43,615 nucleotides of DNA from Osedax symbiont Rs1 (GCA_000416275.1 ASZJ01000007.1:27583-71197); one strand, 5' to 3'. Positions 25,955 through 34,221 are shown, counted from the stretch's first letter. Program-made: numbers and translations. The notes: a model not told the origin generated them from the sequence alone.

Positions 25955-26107
25955 GTGGCTGTCGTTTACTGACTATCAGTACCAATAGCTCAAAAAACTG
26001 CCGTGTAATCTGCGTTTTACCAGCAAGTTTTACAGGTCGCTGGATGTTGCAAAGCTCAATTATTGGCAGCCTATTAAACAATCTAAATCAGCAGAGAAGA
26101 GAATTTT

Positions 26108-27571
26108 ATGTTCCCAACGTTAAAGCTATACGATACTTATCGTCGAAAAATTGCAAAATTCACCCCCATCTCCAATAAAATGGTCACTCTGTACGCTTGT
26201 GGGCCTACCGTTTATGACTTTGCTCACCTGGGGAATTTAAGAAATTATTTGTTTGTCGATGTGCTGCGCCGGGTCCTAGAGTTAAATGGTTATCGGCTTA
26301 AGCATGTGATGAATATCACCGATGTTGGTCATTTAACCTCTGATGCGGATAGCGGTGAAGATAAAATGCAAAAAGGAGCGAGAAAGCACGGCCAATCTGC
26401 CTGGCAGATAGCGAAGTTCTTTGAAGCGGCATTTCTTGAAGACTTAGGAAAATTATCGATCATGCAACCGAGCAGCTTATGCCGTGCCACTGAGCATATT
26501 GCCGAGCAGATCGAATATATTGAAGATCTTGAAAGAAAAGGTTTTACCTATCAGACCTTGGACGGGGTGTATTTTGATACTCAGAAATTGGCTAGCTATG
26601 GCAAGATTGCCAAATTGGATATTGCGGGCTTACAAGGTGGTAAAAGAGTGGAGCTTGGAGAAAAACGTCAGATAACCGATTTCGCACTGTGGAAGTTTAG
26701 CGAGACTGACAAGTCTATAGCAGCTGCTAAACAAGAACGGCAAATGCAGTGGTCAAGCCCTTGGGGGATCGGCTTTCCCGGCTGGCACATCGAGTGTTCG
26801 GCAATGTCGGAGAAGTACTTAGGGACAAAATTTGATATTCATGTAGGTGGTGAAGATCACATACCTGTGCATCATGCCAATGAAATTGCGCAATCTGAGG
26901 GTAGGCATGGTCATCAGCCGGCCAATTTTTGGATGCATGGCTATTTTTTACAAATGGGTAAGGAAAAGCTATCAAAATCAGGAAAATCATTGTTGCTAAG
27001 GGATTTACTAGAACAAGGTTATGATCCTCTGGCTTTTAGGTATCTAGTATTGACCGGTCACTATCGATCATCGATGCAGTTTAGTATGCAGGCCTTGCAA
27101 AGTGCCGCTATCGCGCTGCAGCGACTGCGAACAATGGTTGCAGACTGGTTAGTTGATGCATGCCATGAATCGAGTGACCTGCAAAAATCCGCGGACCATG
27201 CTCAAGTAAGTGCCGCTGATAAGGGAATTATAAACCTTGAGTATCAGTTAGCGTTTCTCAACTGCGTCAATAACGATTTAAATATGCCACAGGCGCTCGC
27301 CATACTTTGGGCGGTAGTCAAAAGTAAACTCAGTGCTGCAGATAAACGAGCGACAGTGCTGTATTTTGATCAGGTATTTGCCTTGTCTCTGCATAAATCG
27401 ACAAATACCATCCAGATACCAAGCGAGATTACAGCGTTAGCAGAGCAGCGATTGCAAGCGAGGTTAAATCGGCGCTGGGCAAAAAGCGACCAGATAAGAG
27501 AAAAGTTGCGCCAATTAGGTTATGTCATCACAGATACTGATAGCGGCTATCAATTGCAAACTACTCTTTGA
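26108..27571 (+). CDS. cysS: Cysteinyl-tRNA synthetase
   Basis: Class I aminoacyl-tRNA synthetase charging tRNA-Cys. The 487 residues (E. coli 461) contain the HIGH-equivalent in CGPTVYDFAHLGNLRNYL. Zinc ligands lie in YACGPT, WHIECSAMS and HHANEIAQSE, and the KMSKS-equivalent is KLSKSGKSLLLRDLL. The anticodon-binding tail ends with NRRWAKSDQIREKLRQLGY, a typical CysRS segment. GAGAAGAG precedes the ATG. It is single-gene, preceded by a leader with Cys codons and a terminator, so its expression is probably tied to Cys-tRNA charging. Confidence 0.97.
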   Translation: MFPTLKLYDTYRRKIAKFTPISNKMVTLYACGPTVYDFAHLGNLRNYLFVDVLRRVLELNGYRLKHVMNITDVGHLTSDADSGEDKMQKGARKHGQSAWQIAKFFEAAFLEDLGKLSIMQPSSLCRATEHIAEQIEYIEDLERKGFTYQTLDGVYFDTQKLASYGKIAKLDIAGLQGGKRVELGEKRQITDFALWKFSETDKSIAAAKQERQMQWSSPWGIGFPGWHIECSAMSEKYLGTKFDIHVGGEDHIPVHHANEIAQSEGRHGHQPANFWMHGYFLQMGKEKLSKSGKSLLLRDLLEQGYDPLAFRYLVLTGHYRSSMQFSMQALQSAAIALQRLRTMVADWLVDACHESSDLQKSADHAQVSAADKGIINLEYQLAFLNCVNNDLNMPQALAILWAVVKSKLSAADKRATVLYFDQVFALSLHKSTNTIQIPSEITALAEQRLQARLNRRWAKSDQIREKLRQLGYVITDTDSGYQLQTTL

Positions 27572-27922
27572 GTGCTCAGTTGCAGGGCTAAAATCGCTTA
27601 AAGCAGAGGCGGTAGTTTAATTTAGCGGCATGTTGACAGCGGATAAAAAATAACCTGATTTAACTTGTTGAAATTAAATACTTTGTTAGATAGTCGCCAA
27701 GTTGAGCGGAGTATGATGGTCAATCGGGAAAAATAATGATCATCAAGGTGAGTTTTGTCTCTTCTAGCTTGCGTTTTTATGCTAAATTTCATTTTCAAAT
27801 AAGATTGATAAGCAGTGACTAAGTAGAGTGTCTATATAACATTAGCTCAGTGTTTAAAAATTAAATAGACGCCAGCAGATTTTTATTTAACCGACAGTTT
27901 ACCAACGTTTAGTAGAGGTATT
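27572..27922. other. cysS-lysO intergenic region
   Basis: A 351-bp AT-rich gap. I looked for a lysine riboswitch, because lysO genes can carry one, and did not find its conserved core. No terminator with a clear U-tract follows cysS. Nothing else is recognised. Confidence 0.4.
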
Positions 27923-28849
27923 ATGACCATATTAGTAACACTAGGGCCTTTGTTAGCGGCGCTAATAATAGGATTTAGTTGGAATATCAAAGGCCTGTCT
28001 ACTCAGGTAATAGACACAGCTTTAAAGTGGTTGACCTTTGCTATCCTGGCACTGATCGGTTATAGCATCGGTAGTTTAGATGATCTGCAGACTAAATTAT
28101 ATCAGGCGGGTTTTATTTCGCTGGTCTTATTCGCGTTCATTGTCTTGTTCAATATTGGCTTTCTGACCGTCAGTGGTAAGTATTTAAATAGCCCAGCTAG
28201 TCGGCAAGATGCCAGCCCTGAAAAAGTTTCAATTGTGTTGAATTGGGCGACCTTTTCAGATTCTGTGCAGACCATTATCTGGGTGGTGGTTGGCTGTGTG
28301 GTGGGTTATTTTAGCAAAGGTTTTTTTGAACATGCCGATGCGCTTGTTGCCTGGATGTTGTATTTGTTATTGTTTTTAGTCGGCCAGCAGTTGATGCGAG
28401 CTAACTATAGACTGAGATCACTATTTATAAATGTTCAAGGTCTGATTATTTGCTTCGTCACTATGTTGAGTACTTTACTGGCAGGAGCGGTCGGTGCGTA
28501 CGTTATCGATCTACCTATATACCAAGGGCTGGCGGTTGTCTCTGGTTTTGGTTGGTACAGTCTATCCGGCATCATATTATCGGATCTAGGTTATCCCTTG
28601 TTAGGCACCACCGCTTTTTTACTTGATATAGGTCGAGAAGTTTTTGCCCTAGTGATGATACCTTTATTATCGCGAATAAATAATCACTGTGGTGTTGGTG
28701 TATCAGGAGCTACCGCGATGGATTTTACCTTGCCAATGCTCGGTAAATTTCACGGCGCTACTATTATACCGACAGCGATTGCCAGCGGTTTCCTATTAAG
28801 TATCTTTGTGCCGATCTTAATCCCCTTGTTTATGTCTTTTTCAGCGTAG
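27923..28849 (+). CDS. lysO: Lysine exporter LysO (YbjE family)
   Basis: Inner-membrane exporter for L-lysine (and the toxic analogue thialysine in E. coli). The 308 residues (E. coli LysO 299) are strongly hydrophobic with about eight helices. The family motifs are VSGFGWYSLSGIILSDLGYPLLGTTAFLLDIGRE and GATAMDFTLPMLGKFHGATIIPTAIASGF. Within the helices are the acidic residues expected for the proton path. GAGGT precedes the ATG. It is alone on its transcript, with a family A element behind it. Confidence 0.9.
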   Translation: MTILVTLGPLLAALIIGFSWNIKGLSTQVIDTALKWLTFAILALIGYSIGSLDDLQTKLYQAGFISLVLFAFIVLFNIGFLTVSGKYLNSPASRQDASPEKVSIVLNWATFSDSVQTIIWVVVGCVVGYFSKGFFEHADALVAWMLYLLLFLVGQQLMRANYRLRSLFINVQGLIICFVTMLSTLLAGAVGAYVIDLPIYQGLAVVSGFGWYSLSGIILSDLGYPLLGTTAFLLDIGREVFALVMIPLLSRINNHCGVGVSGATAMDFTLPMLGKFHGATIIPTAIASGFLLSIFVPILIPLFMSFSA

Positions 28850-28875
28850 ATGAGAGTTGATTTTCATTAAAATAA

Positions 28876-29070
28876 TCAGCTTTATCCGTGATGTAAAAGT
28901 GAACGCAGAGTGTCAAATACTGTTTTAAAGGTGGGGCTTAAAATTTAACGACAATTTCAAAAGAGTCCTGCATTCGCTAAATAAATGCATCCGTGCATAA
29001 AACTTATCTGTTGAATCGCTGTAGAATTAAGCGCTGGTGCTATGTGCTGCAGCCAAATCCCAGATTGAAA
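28876..29070 (+). mobile_element. Family A element, copy A6 (long variant)
   Basis: About 195 bp, colinear with family A: left end TTATCCGTGA...AAAGTGAACGCAGAGTGT, right end GCTATGTGCTGCAGCCAAAT. Between them it has a roughly 40-50 bp extra segment containing GCTAAATAAATGCATCCGTG, absent from A1 and A4 but also present in the copy at the right edge of the window. Terminal repeats are worn. It fills most of the 355-bp gap between lysO and the M23 gene. Confidence 0.75.
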
Positions 29071-29204
29071 TTATAAGGGATAAGCGTGAGCACAAAGCAA
29101 GAAAAAGCAAGAAAAAGCAATTCTATAGTGTTATGTCAGGTATAGTTGGACAATGATACTTTTCAATTTTATTGATTGGCTTAAATGCAATAGCTGGAGT
29201 TTAA

Positions 29205-29723
29205 GTGAAATTAACCATTAGAATATCGATCGTACTTATGGGAGTGTTATTGATAGGTTATCTACTTCCAGGAGCTATTGTCATGCCAGTAAAAGGGGCT
29301 AGATCACCCGATTGGAATAAAGCCTCATTTTGGTATGAGCCGTGGGGGAGCTCAGGTGTTCACAAAGGTATCGATATTTTTGCTAAAAAAGGCACGCAGA
29401 TAGTGTCATCTACAGCGGGTTTCGTTGTATATCAAGGGAAGTTGAGTAAAGGTGGAAAAGTTATATTAGTGCTGGGTGCTAAATGGAGACTGTATTACTA
29501 TGCCCATCTAGACTCAATAACGACAGAGAGTTTTAGCTTTGTAGAAAAAAATCAAGTAATAGGTAGCGTTGGCAATTCTGGTAATGCCGCTGGTAAACCT
29601 GCACATCTTCATTACTCTATGATCACCATGCTCCCTTATGTTTGGAAAATGACCACGCAAACTCAAGGTTGGAAAAAAATATTTTTTCTCGACCCCGGTA
29701 AACATATTAAACAGGGCTATTAA
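29205..29723 (+). CDS. Small M23 family metallopeptidase
   Basis: LytM-type zinc endopeptidase acting on peptidoglycan cross-links, 172 residues. An N-terminal membrane anchor or signal (about 5-25, ISIVLMGVLLIGYLLPGAIV) puts it in the periplasm. The zinc ligands are in GVHKGIDIFA (His and Asp of HxxxD) and in AHLHYSM (HxH). The fold is otherwise minimal, with no LysM or coiled-coil part. The start is GTG at 29205 with GGAG five bases upstream. Elements of families A and B flank it on both sides. Its specific septal or cell-wall role is unknown. Confidence 0.88.
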   Translation: MKLTIRISIVLMGVLLIGYLLPGAIVMPVKGARSPDWNKASFWYEPWGSSGVHKGIDIFAKKGTQIVSSTAGFVVYQGKLSKGGKVILVLGAKWRLYYYAHLDSITTESFSFVEKNQVIGSVGNSGNAAGKPAHLHYSMITMLPYVWKMTTQTQGWKKIFFLDPGKHIKQGY

Positions 29724-29725
29724 TC

Positions 29726-29900
29726 GAGACTTCAGCATAACTTACCCAGAGGGTATGATAACTGCGCTCGGTAATACGGCGTTAAAAATTGACTCAATTT
29801 GCCATTTACACCAGTAATACCCATAACAGGGGCACACTAACTCCGCTATCTCGCCGGTTTTTGCCTTGTCTTACCTTCGTTCGCAACGTTAGTGCTCTGC
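29726..29900 (+). mobile_element. Family B element, copy B1
   Basis: About 175 bp. Its left end GAGACTTCAGCATAAC is near-identical to the B ends, and the next 50 or so bases match the copy at 31101-31302 exactly. It lacks a short internal segment (CTGTACCCAAAGTGAGGGG) and its right end (GTTAGTGCTCTGC) is damaged. It lies between the M23 gene and the convergent B12 permease gene. Confidence 0.8.
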
Positions 29901-30015
29901 GTTAACGGCTTTCGCCAGACCAGCAGCATTGCTCACTGCCTTAATTACCAGCTTCTCTGTGCGCCAGGGGCGTATGTGGGACTTGTTCAACGTCTCCTTA
30001 GTTGATGAGAGGAAA

Positions 30016-31041
30016 TTAGTTATTTTTTCTGCTCATCATCCAAATAAAAAACATCCCTCCAATTAAACCAGTGATTATGCCAATAGGTAGCTCTTGAGGG
30101 GAGAGTAGTTTTCTGGCAAATATATCAACCACCACTAAAAATATAGCACCGTAAATAGCAGAAAAAACAATAAGTTGTCGGTTGTCAGCACCGATAAACA
30201 TCCGCAAAATATGTGGAATCATCAAACCGACAAAACCGATAGCTCCTGAAAAAGCAACCATGACACTGGTTAATAGAGCTGTACAAATAAAAATTTTTAA
30301 TCTGAACTTGGTTATATTGATACCGAGAGTTGCTGCAATTTCTTCTCCTGCCATTAAGGCATTTATTTTTCGGCTATTTAGAGTGAACCATGTAAAACAG
30401 ACTATGAAAATCGTTAAAGGGTAGATTAGCTCTCTCCACTGAGCTAAACCTAAACCGCCTAACATCCAAAAAAGTACATTGTGCGCAGCGCGGTGATCCC
30501 CCAAGAAAATAAGAAGATTGGCAGCTGACATAATAACAAATGACACGGCCACACCGGAAAGTATCAATTTATTTGGATCATAAAAGCCGGTCTTTTTAGT
30601 CACTATAATCACCATAAAGATAGAGACTAGTGCCCCGCAAAATGCGAACACCGGAATGGTAATGGATCCAAATATTAACCCTACATGCATGATTGCCACT
30701 ATTGCACCAAATGCAGCGCCGGAGCTGACCCCCATTAAATGTGGGTCAGCTAAGGGATTGCGAGTCGCCGTTTGTAAGACACAACCAGTCACCGCTAGTC
30801 CTGCACCAACTAAAGCCCCTAAGATTATTCTCGGAGCACGAATTTGCCAAATAATATTTTGCTGGCCATTGCTCCATTCCATAGCGAGATTAGCTCTGCT
30901 AAAAATTTCTGGGGAGATTTGATTAAGTATAATTCCCCAGCTCAAGCTAAGGGGTATATCAGCTGTACCGAAAGAGATGGCGATACTCATAGATACTATT
31001 AGTATTACCAACCCGATCCAAATTCTATAAATGAAAGACAT
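30016..31041 (-). CDS. B12-type ABC transporter permease (BtuC/FecCD family)
   Basis: Inner-membrane permease of a cobalamin or iron-chelate importer, 341 residues with about ten hydrophobic helices. FecCD features are visible: RAPRIILGALVGAGLAVTGCVLQTATRNPLADPHLMGVSSGAAFGA, near the N terminus, and FVGLMIPHILRMFIGADNR and LPIGIITGLIGGMFFIWMM at the C terminus. It is the last gene of the riboswitch-led operon. A complete family B element sits between it and the binding-protein gene. Cobalamin is favoured by the riboswitch; the family also includes siderophore permeases. Confidence 0.9.
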   Translation of the reverse strand: MSFIYRIWIGLVILIVSMSIAISFGTADIPLSLSWGIILNQISPEIFSRANLAMEWSNGQQNIIWQIRAPRIILGALVGAGLAVTGCVLQTATRNPLADPHLMGVSSGAAFGAIVAIMHVGLIFGSITIPVFAFCGALVSIFMVIIVTKKTGFYDPNKLILSGVAVSFVIMSAANLLIFLGDHRAAHNVLFWMLGGLGLAQWRELIYPLTIFIVCFTWFTLNSRKINALMAGEEIAATLGINITKFRLKIFICTALLTSVMVAFSGAIGFVGLMIPHILRMFIGADNRQLIVFSAIYGAIFLVVVDIFARKLLSPQELPIGIITGLIGGMFFIWMMSRKNN

Positions 31042-31100
31042 ATAAAAATATCGCTCTAATAAATATATTTAACAACAGTAAGATAGCTAATTAATGTGTA

Positions 31101-31302
31101 GAGGCCTCTGCATAACTTACCCAGAGGGTATGATAACTGCGCTCGGTAATACGGCGTTAAAACCGGCTCAACATGCTCATTTACACCAGTAATACCCATA
31201 AATAGTGGCACACTGTACCCAAAGTGAGGGGCATACTAACTCCGCTATCTCGCCGGTTTTTGCCTTGTGTTACCTTCGCTCGTAACGTTATGCAGAGGTC
31301 TC
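31101..31302 (+). mobile_element. Family B element, complete copy B2
   Basis: A 202-bp element with 16-bp terminal inverted repeats GAGGCCTCTGCATAAC and GTTATGCAGAGGTCTC (one mismatch). It is flanked by an exact 5-bp direct repeat GTGTA (31096-31100 and 31303-31307). It has no ORF of useful size, so it is a non-autonomous MITE-like element. It is inserted between the binding-protein and permease genes of the B12 operon. This copy defines the family's ends. Confidence 0.92.
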
Positions 31303-31493
31303 GTGTAAACATTTGACTGCCGACAATCGGAATTTAATCATGTTATTTCCTTTAGCCGTTCTAAAACCAATCAGAAATAGCTTGTTCCCTGTAAGCCCTT
31401 GCTACACTTTCAAGTGGATAGGGGCTTTTTCAGAAAAACATTAGCCCCAATATCACATGGGTATTCGAACTATCAATGTTCTGGTCAACTGGT

Positions 31494-32453
31494 TTAAAAG
31501 TTTTTTAATAATTTTTTTATAGCGGCTATGTTTCTAGGGCCCGGTGTCGCCTCATCATATTGCAACACCACAAAACGATTGTTTTTCACGGCTTCAATAT
31601 CTTTAAATGCCGGGTTGTTTTTCATGAAGGCAATTTTCTGTTCAGCAGTAACATCACCGTAGTTAATAATTACAATCACTTCAGGATTGCGTTCAACCAC
31701 CGATTCCCAACCAACTTTCACCCAGCTTTGTTCAATATCATCCATTATATTTACCCCCCCAGCCGCTTCAATTAAAGCCGTCGGCATCGCATATTTCCCA
31801 GCGCTGAAAGGTTTGTCTTCTCCGCTGTCATACACAAAGACTCTAAGTGGCTTGTTTCTATCGGGGGCTTTAGCTAAAGCAGTTTGCAGTTCTAATTTAT
31901 AACCGGAAATTAGTGTTTCAGCGCGTTCAGAAACAGCAAATATTTTTCCGAGATTGCGAAGGTCATGATAAACATCTTCCAAAGTTACTTTTTTTCGTGA
32001 CATGATGTGAATACATGACTCGCTTAATTCATAGCTTTTAATACCAAATTTATTGAGAGATAAAGGGGTAACATCGCCACCTACTTTGAAACCGTAATTC
32101 CAGCCGGCAAAATAAAAATCTACATCGGCATTGAGTAATACTTCTCTAGTGGGGTATTTTTCAGATAGTTGAGGTAATTCACCAATATTAGCCACTAAAG
32201 ATGGGCTTAAATTTTTCCATCCGGATACTCCTGAATAACCAACCATGCTATCACGAAGACCAAGTGCGAGGAGCATTTCAGTAAGGTTGACATCATTGGA
32301 AACTGCTCTTGTTGGAGCTTGTTCAAAGGTAACTTTTCGATCACATGATTCAATTGTTATAGGGTAGTTATCGGTTGCAGCGTAAGCATTTATTACGCAA
32401 AAACTTAAGCAAACTAAATTAGTTTTAAGAATTTTCTTAGTCAATGTTTTCAA
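31494..32453 (-). CDS. Cobalamin-type ABC transporter substrate-binding protein (BtuF-like)
   Basis: Periplasmic binding protein of the Fe/B12 type. I start at the TTG at 32453 (319 residues), which has AGAGG seven bases upstream and begins with a good signal peptide (LKTLTKKILKTNLVCLSFCVINAYA). A longer frame reaching 32531 begins inside a mobile element and is unlikely to be used. The mature part shows MLLALGLRDSMVGYSGVSGW, ADVDFYFAGWNYGF, a long helix and VWESVVERNPEVIVIINYGD-like C-lobe elements. Substrate is inferred from the riboswitch. Confidence 0.85.
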   Translation of the reverse strand: MKTLTKKILKTNLVCLSFCVINAYAATDNYPITIESCDRKVTFEQAPTRAVSNDVNLTEMLLALGLRDSMVGYSGVSGWKNLSPSLVANIGELPQLSEKYPTREVLLNADVDFYFAGWNYGFKVGGDVTPLSLNKFGIKSYELSESCIHIMSRKKVTLEDVYHDLRNLGKIFAVSERAETLISGYKLELQTALAKAPDRNKPLRVFVYDSGEDKPFSAGKYAMPTALIEAAGGVNIMDDIEQSWVKVGWESVVERNPEVIVIINYGDVTAEQKIAFMKNNPAFKDIEAVKNNRFVVLQYDEATPGPRNIAAIKKLLKNF

Positions 32454-32512
32454 AAGTAATCCTCTACGATGATGAATTTTTATATCGTTAAAATTGTGGG
32501 GGCTATCTATCT

Positions 32513-32672
32513 CCTGAATCAGTGACTTCACTGCACCACATAGCGCAAGCTCTTGATCCTACAGCGGTTAGAAAAATTCCCACTGAACCTACGGGTGCAG
32601 CTAAGATTTTTCAATTCCACCGTAAAACCAATATCTTACACTCTGTATTCACTTTGAAGTCACGGATTCAGG
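32513..32672 (-). mobile_element. Family A element, complete copy A4
   Basis: A 160-bp element with 18-bp terminal inverted repeats: CCTGAATCAGTGACTTCA at one end and the complement of CCTGAATCCGTGACTTCA at the other (one mismatch). It is flanked by an exact 5-bp direct repeat TATCT (32508-32512 and 32673-32677). No coding capacity. It separates the ATPase gene from the binding-protein gene of the B12 operon. It differs at only two positions over about 77 bases from the copy at the right edge of the window. Confidence 0.92.
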
Positions 32673-32708
32673 TATCTCTATATATGCATAAAATTAAGGT
32701 GTGTTTGT

Positions 32709-33536
32709 TTATTGCAATGAGTATTGAAATTGATGAGTGTTGCTTTTATGGTGATAGTTGACAGTGCAATTAACACCGTATGCTTGCTTAATTAGCGGTG
32801 GGGTTAAGATATCAACCGTTTTTCCATGGGCTAGTAGTTGGCCTTGATGTAGCAACAAAATATTGTCACAAAAATTTGCAGCTAAATTGAGATCATGTAA
32901 GGTGATGATTATCGTGATGCCTAAATTAGAAATGAGCTGCATTATTTCTAGCTGATGGCGTATGTCTAAGTGGTTGGTGGGCTCATCTAAAATTAGAATA
33001 TCTGGTTGTTGAGCTAAAGCACGCGCTAAATATACTCTTTGCTTTTCACCACCAGATAGCTCAGTGAAAACACGATTGATGAAAGGTGCCAAGGATAATT
33101 GCTCTATAATTTCATTAATTATCGCATCATCGGAGTTATTTATTGAACCAAACAGGCGGAAATATGGAGTTCTGCCCATTTCAATTATCTGTTTAACTGT
33201 TAGTGAAAATTCAGCAGGACTCTCTTGTAATACCACTGCTACTTGCTGTGAAAAAATTTGCGGAGTTAGTTTCCATATATCTTGCTCAGCGAGGTAGATA
33301 TAGCCTTCACTTGGTTTATGTACTCTATATAAACAGCGTAATAAGCTTGATTTCCCCGCCCCGTTAGCACCAACGATTCCTAGAATTTCATTTTTTTGGA
33401 TATTAAAATTGAGTTTGTTTAATAAGGTAGAAGACTTGTTTGGCCCCCAAGATAAATTTATAACACGCATCACAGTTTTAAGTGTTGCCACAGGTAGAGG
33501 GGAGGTAAGTGTCTTTAGCGTATTATTATCGGTCAT
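32709..33536 (-). CDS. B12-type ABC transporter ATP-binding protein (BtuD/FecE family)
   Basis: Cytoplasmic ATPase of the importer, 275 residues. Walker A is VGANGAGKSS, the signature is LSGGEKQRVYLARALAQQP, Walker B is ILILDEPTNHLD and the H-loop lies in IIITLHDLNLAANFCD. The sequence GKTVDILTPPLIKQAYGV is typical of FecE/BtuD proteins. It is the first gene after the cobalamin riboswitch on the minus strand, so its transcript is probably repressed by adenosylcobalamin. The gene symbol is withheld because siderophore relatives look the same. Confidence 0.9.
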   Translation of the reverse strand: MTDNNTLKTLTSPLPVATLKTVMRVINLSWGPNKSSTLLNKLNFNIQKNEILGIVGANGAGKSSLLRCLYRVHKPSEGYIYLAEQDIWKLTPQIFSQQVAVVLQESPAEFSLTVKQIIEMGRTPYFRLFGSINNSDDAIINEIIEQLSLAPFINRVFTELSGGEKQRVYLARALAQQPDILILDEPTNHLDIRHQLEIMQLISNLGITIIITLHDLNLAANFCDNILLLHQGQLLAHGKTVDILTPPLIKQAYGVNCTVNYHHKSNTHQFQYSLQ

Positions 33537-33567
33537 TTTCTACTGATTCAAGATTAAGATAATGAGG

Positions 33568-33611
33568 CAGCAGAAAAAAGGAGAAGACTGAATGCATGGC
33601 ACAGAAATTCC
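33568..33611 (-). terminator. Possible riboswitch-controlled terminator
   Basis: On the minus strand AAGGGAA...TTC-T-CCTT forms a bulged stem followed by TTTTTT, with an inner CTG/CAG pair. It lies between the B12 box and the ATPase start and could be the off-state terminator. The stem is weak, so translation-level control is also possible. Confidence 0.4.
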
Positions 33612-33623
33612 CTTCCTGGCGCA

Positions 33624-33957
33624 CCCCGTCCAGTGGTTAATGCGTAAAAGGCAGGTCTCCTGACTTACATCTCAACAATAATTACCCACCTTCCCAGAAA
33701 TCAATTCCAGTGGTGTTATAAATCACAGCGAACCGTTTTAAAATGGTTGCGAAAAAATTCTAATTTATAATCGAATCAGGATAATCATCGTGGGGTTAAA
33801 TCATAAAATTAAAGATTTATGCCAAGGTGAAGTAATTAAAGCTGATTGTAGTAATTATCTAAATGCTTACAGTTGCGGGGGCAGTTAAGGAATCGAATTA
33901 AATCTCACCTTATTCCCTTTTAATTCTGAACCAGAGGCTCAAAAACCACGATACGTG
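33624..33957 (-). promoter_or_regulatory. Cobalamin (adenosylcobalamin) riboswitch
   Basis: On the minus strand the core elements appear in order. First TGCCCCCGCAACTGTAAG (complement of 33866-33883), then CCACTGG, then GGGAAGG, then the B12 box AAGTCAGGAGACCTGCC (complement of 33650-33666). A downstream CTGG...CCAG hairpin has a G-rich loop (ACGGGGTGCG) that could kiss the CCCCGC loop. It precedes the B12 transporter ATPase gene. About 150 nt separate ACTGTAAG from CCACTGG, which is long, and this part holds its own hairpin (33728-33751). Confidence 0.93.
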
Positions 33958-33964
33958 AGCGAAC

Positions 33965-33992
33965 GATATAGTATTCAGGCATTTGTTGTCAA
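33965..33992 (-). promoter_or_regulatory. Promoter of the riboswitch / B12 operon
   Basis: On the minus strand a perfect TTGACA (complement of 33987-33992) is followed after 16 bp by TATATC (complement of 33965-33970). Transcription would begin around 33958, just before the riboswitch. Adjacent to a family A fragment at 34010. Confidence 0.6.
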
Positions 33993-34009
33993 TACTAAAG
34001 TTATAATCT

Positions 34010-34130
34010 AAATCAGTGACTTCCAAGCGGCGTTTAGCATAAGCTATTGATCATACGGCGGTTAGAAAAATACCCGCTGAAGCTACGGGTTCAGGATGCA
34101 GACAATAAATACTTCACCGTAAAGAGGTAT
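34010..34130 (-). mobile_element. Family A fragment A3
   Basis: About 120 bp matching family A in reverse orientation: AAATCAGTGACTTC, then GGTTAGAAAAATACCCGCTG and CTACGGGT, in the same order as A4. The far end is worn or lost and no target duplication is visible. It lies just upstream of the B12 operon promoter. Confidence 0.65.
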
Positions 34131-34221
34131 TAACTTGTTTTATATTATGTGTTTAGCGTTGCTTTTAGGTTTTATTTGAATCGCGAAACTTGAGTTAGGC
34201 TGTATCTTCAATACTCCTTTC

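Noticed and set aside
27572-27922. Lysine riboswitch or Lys leader peptide upstream of lysO
   Set aside because: No conserved lysine-riboswitch core. The only tiny frame with Lys codons (MLTADKK near 27630) has no following terminator and makes little sense for an exporter.
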